Source: Cyanobacteriota bacterium
GTDB lineage: Bacteria; Cyanobacteriota; Cyanobacteriia; Phormidesmidales; Phormidesmidaceae
Direction of reading: 5' to 3'
NCBI GenBank assembly: GCA_027592485.1
Contig: JAQCKL010000104.1
Location: forward strand, 1-10,562
DNA length: 10,562 bases
Position numbers and translations under genes: made by a program. Positions 1 to 6,922 of this stretch are shown here, piece after piece. Position 1 is the first letter of the stretch. Each line of letters opens with the position of its first letter. The notes under the pieces were generated by a model, which searched no databases, was not told where the DNA came from, and saw nothing but the letters and a program-made list of their open reading frames with translations.

Positions 1-9
1 TCTGCCTTG

Positions 10-45
10 AGGCGCTCCTGACTTGCTTTGGGAACGCCTTTTTTT
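10..45 (+). terminator. Intrinsic terminator of an upstream plus-strand gene
   Basis: AGGCG at 10-14 pairs with CGCCT at 35-39, and the inner TCC pairs with GGA after one C/A mismatch. Seven consecutive T (39-45) follow. This is a typical Rho-independent terminator reading rightward, so a plus-strand gene probably ends just left of the window. It separates that gene from ycf46. Confidence 0.75.
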
Positions 46-102
46 AGCTTGCTAGTCTAAACTCCAGTGTTTTCGCAATCCATGGATTATTAGGTCAGCG
101 TT

Positions 103-1623
103 ATGAGTTTCACCACTGAACTAACGCTATGCTTGCGGGCTCGGTATCCGATCATTTACATCACCACCCAAGAAGAAGAACGGGCCGAGCAGGCCATCAT
201 CGACTGCGCCAAACAAACGGGGAATCGTGGGGTTTACTTTTGGGACTTTGTCGATGGCTACCAAGGCAACCCCACCGATGCTGGCATTGCTCGCCGCAAT
301 CCCCTCCAGGCCCTAGAACACATTGAGAAATTGCCCGCCGCCACCGCTACGGTGTTTGTCCTGAGAGATTTCCAGAAATTTTGGGATGATATCGGCGTCT
401 CTCGCAAGCTACGCCAACTGGCCCGGCAACTTAAGTCCCAGCCGAAAAACCTGATCCTCTTAGCCCCCCAGGTGTCCGTGCCCGAGGAGCTGAGCGAAGT
501 GGTAACGGTGTTGACCTTTGCCTTACCCGACGTGGCCACCATCCGCGCCGAGCTAGAGCGGTTGCTCAACGCCAGTGGCTCCAGCTTGCAAGAGCGGGAA
601 CTGGATGAGCTCACGCGCTCCTGCCAGGGGCTCTCCATTGAGCGGATTCGGCGAATTATAGCCCGAGGGATTGCCACCCATGGCCGCTTTCAGCCCAGCG
701 ATATTGAGTTGGTCTTAGAAGAAAAGCGTCAAACCATTCGCCAGACCCAAATCCTGGAATTTTATCCCGCCAAGGAACGGATTTCTGACATTGGTGGTCT
801 CGATAATCTCAAGGACTGGCTACTGCGTCGGGGCAATGCCTTTTCTGATCGGGCTCGTCAGTATGGTCTGCCCCACCCCCGAGGGCTATTATTGGTGGGC
901 ATTCAGGGTACGGGGAAGTCCTTGACAGCCAAGGCGATCGCCCATCACTGGCACCTACCATTGCTGCGGCTAGATGTAGGTCGGCTGTTCGCGGGCTTGG
1001 TCGGGGAATCGGAATCCCGCACCCGCCAGACCATTCAAATTGCGGAGGCCCTAGCCCCCTGCGTGCTGTGGATCGATGAAATCGATAAAGCCTTTGCCGG
1101 GATGGAAAGTCGAGGCGACTCAGGCACCACCAGTCGGGTCTTGGGAACCTTCATTACCTGGTTAGCGGAAAAGACATCCCCGGTGTTTGTGGTCTCCACG
1201 GCCAATAATATCCAGGCTCTCCCCCCGGAAATGCTGCGGCGGGGGCGCTTTGATGAAATCTTTTTTGTCGGTCTACCCAGCCAAGAAGAGCGGCAAGCCA
1301 TTTTCTCCGTCCATCTGTCGCGACTGCGAGCCTATAACCTGCAATCCTATGATTTGAGCCGTCTCGCCTACGAGACCCCCAACTTCTCAGGGGCGGAAAT
1401 TGAGCAAACTTTGGTTGAGGCCATGCATATCGGCTTTAGTCAAAACCGGGATTTCACCACCGATGACATCCTGGAGGCCGCTAGCCAGATGATTCCCCTA
1501 GCCCGCACCGCCCAAGACCAAGTGGAAGCCCTCCAGGCTTGGGCGGCATCAGGAAGGGCGCGGCTGGCCTCTCGGAGCCATGGCCTAGGCGATCACCTCA
1601 AGGAGCGGCTGAACCCTGAATAG
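103..1623 (+). CDS. ycf46: Ycf46-type AAA+ ATPase
   Basis: A 506-residue protein that I recognise as the cyanobacterial and plastid Ycf46 family of AAA+ ATPases. Seen in the sequence: an N-terminal part of about 220 residues typical of Ycf46, then one AAA module with Walker A GIQGTGKS (266-273), Walker B VLWIDEID (321-328, acidic pair D325/E326), sensor-1 STANN (365-369) and the second region of homology with MLRRGRFDE (377-385). All nucleotide-binding and arginine-finger positions look intact. There is no signal peptide or membrane helix, so it should be cytosolic. Length is usual for the family. The start is the first in-frame ATG; only a weak AGG lies upstream, which is common in cyanobacteria. 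The family has been linked to carbon-limitation responses and photosynthesis regulation in Synechocystis, but the molecular substrate is unsettled. The SH3 gene follows 90 nt downstream on the same strand. Confidence 0.93.
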   Translation: MSFTTELTLCLRARYPIIYITTQEEERAEQAIIDCAKQTGNRGVYFWDFVDGYQGNPTDAGIARRNPLQALEHIEKLPAATATVFVLRDFQKFWDDIGVSRKLRQLARQLKSQPKNLILLAPQVSVPEELSEVVTVLTFALPDVATIRAELERLLNASGSSLQERELDELTRSCQGLSIERIRRIIARGIATHGRFQPSDIELVLEEKRQTIRQTQILEFYPAKERISDIGGLDNLKDWLLRRGNAFSDRARQYGLPHPRGLLLVGIQGTGKSLTAKAIAHHWHLPLLRLDVGRLFAGLVGESESRTRQTIQIAEALAPCVLWIDEIDKAFAGMESRGDSGTTSRVLGTFITWLAEKTSPVFVVSTANNIQALPPEMLRRGRFDEIFFVGLPSQEERQAIFSVHLSRLRAYNLQSYDLSRLAYETPNFSGAEIEQTLVEAMHIGFSQNRDFTTDDILEAASQMIPLARTAQDQVEALQAWAASGRARLASRSHGLGDHLKERLNPE

Positions 1624-1713
1624 GAACAACCGACCACTACAGCTCCCCAGAGATTCCCCTTGGCTTTCTCAAAACGGTGTTATAAACGGATGGCATATCG
1701 AGTCTAAGTCACC

Positions 1714-2202
1714 ATGAAAGGATGTTTGACGGGTTTTTCTAAGCTGGTACTCGGGGTTTTCCTAGCGCTCTTTCTGTTATCCCTGGCTGGGATAGCAACG
1801 GCCCGCTATTTTATGACTCGATTGTCAACGCTCCCCAGCAAACCCGTTTTTAGTAACGAAGCAGTGGCACCTGGCGCGTCACCATCAACAGCGTCCGAGG
1901 GTGGAACCGCACCCAATCCGACCCCTCCTGCAACAACACCAACGGCACAACCAACCCTAGAGCGTCCACCCAATAGTTACGATGCGGTGGTGGTGCAGCC
2001 GGTTGGGCTAGTGCTCAGGTCCGGCCCAGGCGTAGAATTCCAGCAACTGGGCGGGATTGATTATAACGATCCGGTTTTGGTCATTAAAACCAGTGATGAT
2101 GGGGAATGGCTGAATGTACGCTTGCCGGATACGGGGCAGGAAGGCTGGATTAAATCCGGTAATACTCAACCCCTCACAGCCCAGCAACCCCTTGAGAATT
2201 AA
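1714..2202 (+). CDS. Membrane-anchored SH3-domain protein
   Basis: A 162-residue protein. Residues about 10-31 form one hydrophobic helix after a short basic start (signal anchor, N-in topology inferred). Residues about 52-86 are a Pro/Thr/Ala-rich flexible linker, and residues about 91-149 form a bacterial SH3 (SH3b, type 3) domain with the hallmarks LRSGPG, VLVIKTSDDGEWLNVR and GWIKSG. Such domains usually bind cell-wall peptides or protein partners in the periplasm. No catalytic domain such as NlpC/P60 is attached, so a scaffold or wall-binding role is the inference. A TATAAA box at 1681-1686, between ycf46 and this start, could be a separate -10 element, but its -35 match is poor. The start is the first ATG of the frame; the Shine-Dalgarno is weak. 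Domain call firm, biological role unknown. Confidence 0.8.
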   Translation: MKGCLTGFSKLVLGVFLALFLLSLAGIATARYFMTRLSTLPSKPVFSNEAVAPGASPSTASEGGTAPNPTPPATTPTAQPTLERPPNSYDAVVVQPVGLVLRSGPGVEFQQLGGIDYNDPVLVIKTSDDGEWLNVRLPDTGQEGWIKSGNTQPLTAQQPLEN

Positions 2203-2382
2203 CCCAGACCCGTTTGGCCCATTCCAGACAGAGCATCACTCCCCGCCATTAGCACTGTGAAGAAATAAATCACTAGTTATCGCTTGATTGCAAAACCGGG
2301 GGCGAGTGCCAGAGCAGTAGGGGTAACAGTGGTAGGTTAAGGGCCACTTAAGTGTTCTAGTGGCTAGAGAGCTGACAAGGCA

Positions 2383-2553
2383 ATGTATCAAAATCAAAAA
2401 ACAGATTGGCTAGGCTCGATGGTTGTCGCCGGGCTGGGGGCTGGGATCATTACCTCCTTTGCCGTTGCCCAAGGACAAAGCCCTTGGCTGGCTCTAGGTA
2501 TTACGATTTTTGCAGCGATCGCCGCCGTTTTAATCGAGAAAGAACTGGGCTAG
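2383..2553 (+). CDS. Small two-helix membrane protein, 56 aa
   Basis: ATG at 2383, AAGG four bases upstream, stop TAG at 2551. The peptide starts MYQNQKTDWLGSMVVAG and ends IEKELG. It has two hydrophobic segments (about 11-31 and 34-51) joined by a short QGQSPW turn, so a helical hairpin in the membrane is likely. The composition (Gly/Ala-rich helices, charged C-terminus) and the codon use are those of a real gene, and an in-frame HIP1 octamer lies inside it. I recall similar short hypothetical proteins in cyanobacteria but know no function. It is 180 nt behind the SH3 gene on the same strand. An overlapping frame (2406-2663) is longer but has no protein-like character, so gene finders may pick the wrong one. 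A stem (GCCACT/AGTGGC, 2343-2364) lies just ahead of the ribosome site. Confidence 0.72.
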   Translation: MYQNQKTDWLGSMVVAGLGAGIITSFAVAQGQSPWLALGITIFAAIAAVLIEKELG

Positions 2554-2658
2554 TTGGTGGCATCGGTTCCAACAGGATTACGGATGACAGGGGGCACCAG
2601 GGGAAAGGGAATCAAAGCGATATTGCATCGCGGCATTATCCCGAGCCATTGCCCACAG

Positions 2659-2698
2659 ACTAAAAGGGTCCAGGTCGTACGACCTGGACCCTTTTAGT
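2659..2698. terminator. Perfect 40-bp palindrome, likely bidirectional terminator
   Basis: Twenty bases starting ACTAAAAGGGTCC are followed immediately by their exact reverse complement, centred between 2678 and 2679. In RNA the middle forms a small loop and a stem of about 18 pairs. A-runs on the left and T-runs on the right (CTTTTAG) give a short U-run on either transcript. The site lies between the plus-strand small membrane gene and the minus-strand RRM gene, which converge here, so termination in both directions is the natural reading. A protein operator cannot be excluded. Confidence 0.7.
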
Positions 2699-2757
2699 TC
2701 GATCTGGCCTCTACAACCTGATCTTTAGCGCACTAATAATCGACTGAACGTCAATAT

Positions 2758-3072
2758 TTAGTAGTTGCGAGAGAAGCTACCGCCGCCTCTGTTGCCACCA
2801 CCAAATGATCCACCGCCACCGCCGCGATTTTCGCGGGGCTTAGCTTTGTTGACTTTCAAGTCGCGACCCATCCATTCTGCGCCGTCTAGGGCTTCGATTG
2901 CCGCCGCTTCTTCAGAGTCTGCACCCATTTCCACAAAGCCAAAGCCGCGCATGCGACCGGTTTCGCGATCAGTGGGAAGCTGAACTCGCTTTACGGAACC
3001 ATACTCTGCAAATGCAGTCGTAAGGTCAGCCTCTGTAACTTCATAGGACAGATTGCCTACGTAAATTGACAT
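2758..3072 (-). CDS. RRM RNA-binding protein with glycine-rich tail (cyanobacterial Rbp)
   Basis: 104 residues. A single RNA recognition motif fills residues 1-78, with RNP2 IYVGNL (3-8) and RNP1 RGFGFVEM (42-49) carrying the aromatic RNA-stacking residues. Residues 84-104 are a Gly-rich tail interrupted by Ser, Phe, Asn and Arg, ending SFSRNY. This is the RbpA type of cyanobacterial RNA-binding protein, cytosolic. Members with the glycine tail are often induced by cold and some have been connected with mRNA localisation or stability; that is family knowledge. The start MSIYVGN is chosen because it matches the family start and has GGAGA a few bases upstream. The frame is open 61 codons further upstream, but that part is leader RNA, not protein. 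The gene appears monocistronic, with its own promoter near 3200. Confidence 0.92.
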   Translation of the reverse strand: MSIYVGNLSYEVTEADLTTAFAEYGSVKRVQLPTDRETGRMRGFGFVEMGADSEEAAAIEALDGAEWMGRDLKVNKAKPRENRGGGGGSFGGGNRGGGSFSRNY

Positions 3073-3199
3073 GATTTTTCTCCAAAAGTCAAAGGATATG
3101 TAGAGTGAAATTTCGGAGAGAAGTCTGTCAATGGAAAAACGTGAAAACCCGTTAATACTAGAAACAAATTTTACCAACCGATCTCTATTCTCTGCGCTA

Positions 3200-3205
3200 A
3201 CTATA
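3200..3205 (-). promoter_or_regulatory. Extended -10 promoter candidate for the RRM gene
   Basis: Read on the minus strand, TGCTATAGT gives an extended -10 (TG-N-TATAGT). No good -35 lies 17 bp upstream, as expected for extended -10 promoters. Initiation near 3192 would give a leader of about 120 nt before the ATG at 3072. Long leaders are known for cold-regulated RNA-binding protein genes, so post-transcriptional control is plausible but not shown. Confidence 0.4.
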
Positions 3206-3340
3206 GCATGCCTAACCAGGGCCGTAGGGTAATTGACAGAGGTGTGGGCCGTCAAGCCATGCCCAATCCGTCATTAGGAGGACATGGCCCATGGTTTTCA
3301 AATCACATTCAGTCTTTAACTGGGCTGTCTTAGGCAATGT

Positions 3341-3382
3341 CACCCCTAAACCCATCACCATGACGAGATGGGTTTAGGGGTG
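3341..3382 (-). terminator. Long hairpin downstream of amt, possible terminator
   Basis: CACCCCTAAACCCATC (3341-3356) and its exact complement (3367-3382) make a 16-bp perfect stem with a 10-nt loop. It lies about 130 nt past the amt stop and upstream of the RRM promoter, where the amt transcript should end. There is no T-run on either side, so it may be a processing or mRNA-stabilising hairpin or a non-canonical terminator. Confidence 0.45.
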
Positions 3383-3510
3383 GGCTTTAGAGGCTGTTTT
3401 AAAAGGAGATAGGCCGTCAGTACATCGGGTTGGATACCTGATGTTGCCGTGGCCCGTTCTGGGTAGTCCCTTTGTTCGAATTAACGGTACCAGGCTTTTC
3501 AAATTGCCTC

Positions 3511-5085
3511 TTAGTCAGATTGATCTGCCCTGGTCTCTAGCTGCTGTTTTAAACCCTCGATTTCCTGCTCCCGTTTTTGCACGATATCTACCATCTGATG
3601 GATGGCCCGTGCCAACGCCCCGAGCTCATCCGATCGCTCTGCCACCTCATCTAAGCCCAGGTTATCGACTTTGAAGCTATGGTTCTCAACCGCTGCCACA
3701 ATCGCTTCGGTGACGTAATAGATATGCGCTAGATCTTCTACGCTTTGGTTCTGGCGTTTTTCAAAGGCACCAATGACTTGGTTGTAGCGGGTGGCGATGT
3801 GCCCCACTTCTGTAAACGGTTCCACCGGCACCCTTTGGCTTAGGTCATTAGTTCTGGCCTGATAGTCCATGACCTGGAAGAGATCGTAGGTTTCAGTTTT
3901 GGCATGATGCTCTGAGACATTCAGGCCAATTTCCTCTTCTTCCAGAGAAATTCGGAGAGGAAACACTTTATTGACTAAAGTGAGCACTCCCCACGCTAAA
4001 CCAAAGGTCCAGATGGCAGCCACCCCAACCCCAAAGAGTTGAACCATGACTTGATTACCCCGGCTCAGCCCCGTACCGATCAGATCGAGCTGTCCAAACA
4101 AACCAACACAGAGGGTGCCCCACATCCCGGCAGCGCCATGGACCGGAAAGGCATCTACGGCATCATCAATTTGCCAGTGGTCGAGAAGCTGTGACGCTAA
4201 CAGGGCGATCGCTGCGCCAGTCCCCCCCACAATCATCGCCAATGGCTCATTAATCACGTGACAGCAAGCCGTCACCGCCACCAAGCCAGCCAACGATCCA
4301 TTAATCAGCTGCTCGACCTCAACAACCCGACGCTGAAAACTGCTCAGGATAGCCGCCGTCAGCATACCGGCCACGCCAGCCATGACGGTGTTGACCACAA
4401 TGCCAGGGACCTGATCGTTGAGGGCAAGGGTACTGCCACCGTTAAAGCCAATCCACCCAAACCAGAGCAACATTGCCCCAAGGACAGAAAAGGGAAGATT
4501 CGACCCTTGAATCCGATTGGATTGGCCTTTACTAGCAAACCGTCCCTGCCGTGCTCCGACCACCAAAACTACCGCCAGGCCAAACCAAGCTCCGACACTA
4601 TGGACGACCGTTGATCCAGCAAAATCCACAAACCCGATGTTTTCGAGCCAGCCGGCCTCACTGCCTGAGGCAATCCCATGCCAGGCCCAATGGCCGAAGA
4701 AAGGATAGATAATCCCCGAAAGAAAAATGGATAGGACCAAATAAGCCTGAAACTTGAGGCGTTCGGCCGCAGCACCCGACACAATCGTTGTGGCAGTGCC
4801 ACAAAACATCATCTGAAATAGAAAGAAAACGGCTTGGCTAGGCTGGTCACTAAAGGTTGGAGCAAACCCAGTACCCCCAAACCAGCCCGCTTGGGAGCTG
4901 CCAAACATTACGCCATAGCCAAAGAGCCAGAAGAGACCGGCAGACACACCAAAATCCACTAGGTTTTTGACGGCGACATTAATACTGTTTTTGGAGCGAG
5001 TCAACCCCGACTCTAAACACATAAAACCCGCCTGCATTAAAAAGACCAGACCGGAACAGAGTAAAAGCCATAGGGTATCAATCAT
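3511..5085 (-). CDS. amt: Ammonium transporter with HAMP-like C-terminal tail
   Basis: 524 residues. Residues 1 to about 376 form the Amt/Mep/Rh ammonium channel fold, about 11 membrane helices. Seen motifs: DFAGSTVVH (154-162, with the conserved Asp and the first pore His H162), FNGGS (214-218, matching the Phe-gate/Ser motif of AmtB) and FPVHGAAG with the second pore His H316. The channel should therefore conduct ammonium across the plasma membrane. After an acidic LEEEEIG stretch the cytoplasmic tail (about 385-524) is unusual: DLSQRVPV...TEVGHIATRYNQVIGAFE (414-442) and DEVAERSDELGALARAIHQM (479-498) read like two HAMP second halves, followed by a predicted coiled coil to residue about 518. 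HAMP modules normally pass signals to kinase or cyclase domains; none follows and the frame closes with TAA. The start has GAGG five bases upstream. The gene stands alone. A TTGACA box at 5208-5213 may start its transcript; no GTA-N8-TAC NtcA site was found upstream. Confidence 0.93.
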   Translation of the reverse strand: MIDTLWLLLCSGLVFLMQAGFMCLESGLTRSKNSINVAVKNLVDFGVSAGLFWLFGYGVMFGSSQAGWFGGTGFAPTFSDQPSQAVFFLFQMMFCGTATTIVSGAAAERLKFQAYLVLSIFLSGIIYPFFGHWAWHGIASGSEAGWLENIGFVDFAGSTVVHSVGAWFGLAVVLVVGARQGRFASKGQSNRIQGSNLPFSVLGAMLLWFGWIGFNGGSTLALNDQVPGIVVNTVMAGVAGMLTAAILSSFQRRVVEVEQLINGSLAGLVAVTACCHVINEPLAMIVGGTGAAIALLASQLLDHWQIDDAVDAFPVHGAAGMWGTLCVGLFGQLDLIGTGLSRGNQVMVQLFGVGVAAIWTFGLAWGVLTLVNKVFPLRISLEEEEIGLNVSEHHAKTETYDLFQVMDYQARTNDLSQRVPVEPFTEVGHIATRYNQVIGAFEKRQNQSVEDLAHIYYVTEAIVAAVENHSFKVDNLGLDEVAERSDELGALARAIHQMVDIVQKREQEIEGLKQQLETRADQSD

Positions 5086-5182
5086 GAGACCTCTTCAGAA
5101 ATAATCTTCTTTTGTGGCATGGGATCAAAGGATTTGTAGTCTCCCCAAAAAATCATTCAACCCGAAGCTTCAATAAGGCACC

Positions 5183-5213
5183 TAAATAGCTTTAGAGATA
5201 ATGGTTCTGTCAA
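5183..5213 (-). promoter_or_regulatory. Weak promoter candidate for amt
   Basis: A perfect -35 TTGACA (5208-5213, minus strand) is followed after 19 bp by TATTTA (5183-5188). The spacer is long and the -10 poor, so this is only a candidate. Inverted ATCCCG/CGGGAT half-sites (5217-5222 and 5248-5253) lie just upstream of it and could be an operator. Confidence 0.25.
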
Positions 5214-5312
5214 CTGATCCCGCTTAAAAAATGAACTCAATACAAATCGGGATTCAGCTCACAATGCAATGAAAGGACAAAGCCTTCAATATTCCCCAAT
5301 TACCATTCGAAA

Positions 5313-6431
5313 TCAACTTTTTGATTCCTGAACCCCTTTCCAAGAATGGGTTTCCGTGCTTGAAGACACCCATTCTAGAGAAGCTCTTTGTTGATTGACA
5401 TAGTAGCGCTTCAAGTGATAATGCTCGGCAAATTGAGGCAGCTTATCTTGATGGCCAATAATAATTAACGTGTCCTCTACATTCAATAATTGAGATGGCG
5501 AAGGCCGAAAAATCAAGCGATCATTCAAGCGACGCAAGGCAATCACCATGAAAGCCCCTTTGCCACGGACCTGCATCTCCATCAGTGTCTTGCCGACAAA
5601 GGGCGATTTTTCTTTGATTTGAAGTTCTTCCATTTGCACTTCAACATTGGCCAAAAACTCATTTAGGTAGCTGCGTTCATAGGTGTTATTCAGGAAATCC
5701 ATCCCAGTGGGTCGAGTTATCAAGTTAGAGATTTGAATTGCACTGATGGTGTCAGGCAGCACAATATGATCGGCTCCTGCCAGGCGCAGCTTTCGCTCAG
5801 TAGGGGGCAATTCTCCTCGGGCCAAAATTTTAATTTTTGGGTTGAGATCGCGAGCAGTCAAAGTGATAAACACATTGGTTTTATCATCCGGCAACACCGC
5901 AACAAGGGCTTTGGCTTTGTGGATTCCGACTTCCTCTAGGGTTGCTTCATGGGTACCATCCCCTGGATAGTGCAGATACCCCGACGTCTCAGCTACTTCA
6001 ATGCGTTCGGGTACATTTTCTACCACCACAAAGGGTTCTCGGGCGGCATTGAGTTGATCGGCAAGGACTTGCCCCATGCGATCAAATCCACAAATGATCA
6101 CGTGATCATGCAGGTTGGAGATGGTCAATTGCTTGCGCTGATTACTAAAAGCCCGATTGATTTCCCCCTCGGTAACCATCTGTACAAATCCTCCTACGCT
6201 GTAAACGGCGGATGTTGTGCCCGCAATAATCACTAGAATTGTAAAAATCTTCTGAAATGGAGTTTCAAGGGGTTTTACCTCGCCATAACCCACCCCAAAA
6301 ATAGTAATGACAACCATGTAAATGGCTTCAAGGGGGGTCCATCCAAACCAGACATAACCCATGATCGCCGTCACAACCGTCAATAGAAAGAAGACGACCC
6401 CAGTTAAAACACGACGCGCAGATTCCTGCAT
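5313..6431 (-). CDS. Two-helix potassium channel with RCK (TrkA-N/TrkA-C) domains
   Basis: 372 residues, MthK-like architecture. Helix 1 spans about 8-29, the pore loop carries FGVGYGE (45-51), helix 2 spans about 60-84. A Rossmann RCK-N (TrkA-N) domain starts at HVIICGFDRMG (110-120), with the conserved acidic ENVPE strand end near 138-142, and a TrkA-C domain covers about 255-345. Such proteins form tetramers in the plasma membrane, gated by nucleotide or divalent-ion binding to the RCK ring. The filter GYG is intact, but the position that is Thr in TVGYG is Gly here and the residue before it is Phe, so potassium selectivity and ion-site geometry may differ. The C-terminus (346-372) is polar and variable. 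The start is the first ATG after an in-frame TAA; no Shine-Dalgarno is visible, and a promoter-like pair ends very near the ATG, which fits a very short leader. Monocistronic by its gaps on both sides. Confidence 0.9.
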   Translation of the reverse strand: MQESARRVLTGVVFFLLTVVTAIMGYVWFGWTPLEAIYMVVITIFGVGYGEVKPLETPFQKIFTILVIIAGTTSAVYSVGGFVQMVTEGEINRAFSNQRKQLTISNLHDHVIICGFDRMGQVLADQLNAAREPFVVVENVPERIEVAETSGYLHYPGDGTHEATLEEVGIHKAKALVAVLPDDKTNVFITLTARDLNPKIKILARGELPPTERKLRLAGADHIVLPDTISAIQISNLITRPTGMDFLNNTYERSYLNEFLANVEVQMEELQIKEKSPFVGKTLMEMQVRGKGAFMVIALRRLNDRLIFRPSPSQLLNVEDTLIIIGHQDKLPQFAEHYHLKRYYVNQQRASLEWVSSSTETHSWKGVQESKS

Positions 6432-6442
6432 GAGTTGAGAGG

Positions 6443-6472
6443 CTTATAATTTCAGGATGTGGGTTAGGTCAT
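6443..6472 (-). promoter_or_regulatory. Promoter candidate for the potassium channel gene
   Basis: On the minus strand ATGACC (6467-6472) is followed after 18 bp by TATAAG (6443-6448). Initiation about seven bases on would leave only a few nucleotides before the ATG at 6431, consistent with the missing Shine-Dalgarno. The -35 matches four of six consensus bases. Confidence 0.35.
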
Positions 6473-6517
6473 TAGAGAATGGCACCTAGCAGCATTACGC
6501 TCGATTCGAGCAAGCAC

Positions 6518-6922
6518 TTAGGAGATTTCCAGAAAAGACGAGACCCGTAGAGACGATTTCACCATTGAAGATGCAACCTGTCCTAGGAGCACCTCTTGGG
6601 TGTGCCCTGGGGATAACGCCGATGGGGAAATCGGTGGGTTGGGAGAGATCGGCAAAGGTCGGGCACAAGACCCGCCCCCTACAAAACCGGTATATTCATT
6701 ATCGGAAATCGCCTTAACAGATGCTGGCTCAAGTTGAGTTTCCAGAAAATCTTCCGGTGCAACAGGTTTGATTGAAAAGATACGACCTAAGCAAGCTATT
6801 CTGCCATGGTCATTGTCAAAGAAAAAGTACCATCCGACACCATAGTTATCTTTGAAATATGTGTGGGACGAATTAGCAACTGTTGTCGTGCCATGGGATT
6901 TTCCTCCTAGATAACTTGACGC
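6518..6922 (-). pseudogene. Start-less open frame, possible gene remnant
   Basis: 134 sense codons lie between TAG (6923-6925) and TAA (6518-6520) with no ATG, GTG or TTG near the beginning. The first 80 codons read like a real protein (for example DNYGVGWYFFFDNDHGRI followed by ACLGRIFSIKPVAPEDF) with ordinary codons. After NEYTGF the frame enters GC-rich repeat-like DNA (VGGGSCARPL...) of low protein character, as if the 3' end had been replaced. Above the TAG the same frame continues open but uses several rare codons (AGG, ATA). I do not recognise the family. It may also be a chance open frame. Confidence 0.25.
6796..6894 (-). CDS. Possible 32-residue micro-ORF with strong Shine-Dalgarno
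   Basis: ATG at 6894 with a perfect AGGAGG (6903-6908) eight bases upstream and stop TAG at 6796-6798. The peptide starts MARQQLLIRPTHISK, with no membrane helix and no recognised domain. It overlaps the start-less frame in another phase. The ribosome site lies in one arm of a 7-bp inverted repeat (6904-6910 with 6923-6929), so initiation could be controlled by RNA folding. Only the initiation signal supports it; the peptide itself gives no support. Confidence 0.25.
   Translation of the reverse strand: MARQQLLIRPTHISKITMVSDGTFSLTMTMAE

Larger units (their letters stand above)
3073..3510. other. Intergenic region, RRM gene leader and amt downstream region
   Basis: These 438 nt carry the RRM gene promoter and leader on the right-to-left strand (3073 to about 3205) and the inverted repeat at 3341-3382. 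I see no further gene. A plus-strand frame crossing into the amt 3' end (from 3441) is a shadow of amt. Confidence 0.6.

Noticed and set aside
2406..2663. 85-codon plus-strand frame
   Set aside because: It overlaps the better supported 56-residue membrane protein in another phase, is rich in Arg/Gly without pattern, and ends inside the 40-bp palindrome.
3073..3255. 61-codon N-terminal extension of the RRM protein
   Set aside because: The family begins at MSIYVGN, where a Shine-Dalgarno stands; the extension has no similarity to RRM proteins and covers the probable promoter.
3466..3500. GTTCGAATT, resembling a tRNA T-loop
   Set aside because: No matching T-stem, anticodon arm or acceptor stem around it. 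No tRNA, rRNA or CRISPR array was found in the window.
5086..5312. NtcA binding site (GTA-N8-TAC) ahead of amt
   Set aside because: Searched by eye through the whole gap; the nearest is TAT-N8-TAC, which lacks the required left half.
6806..6910. 34-codon plus-strand frame starting MVIVKEKVPSD
   Set aside because: It is opposite the minus-strand micro-ORF, has no Shine-Dalgarno, and no support beyond its reading frame.
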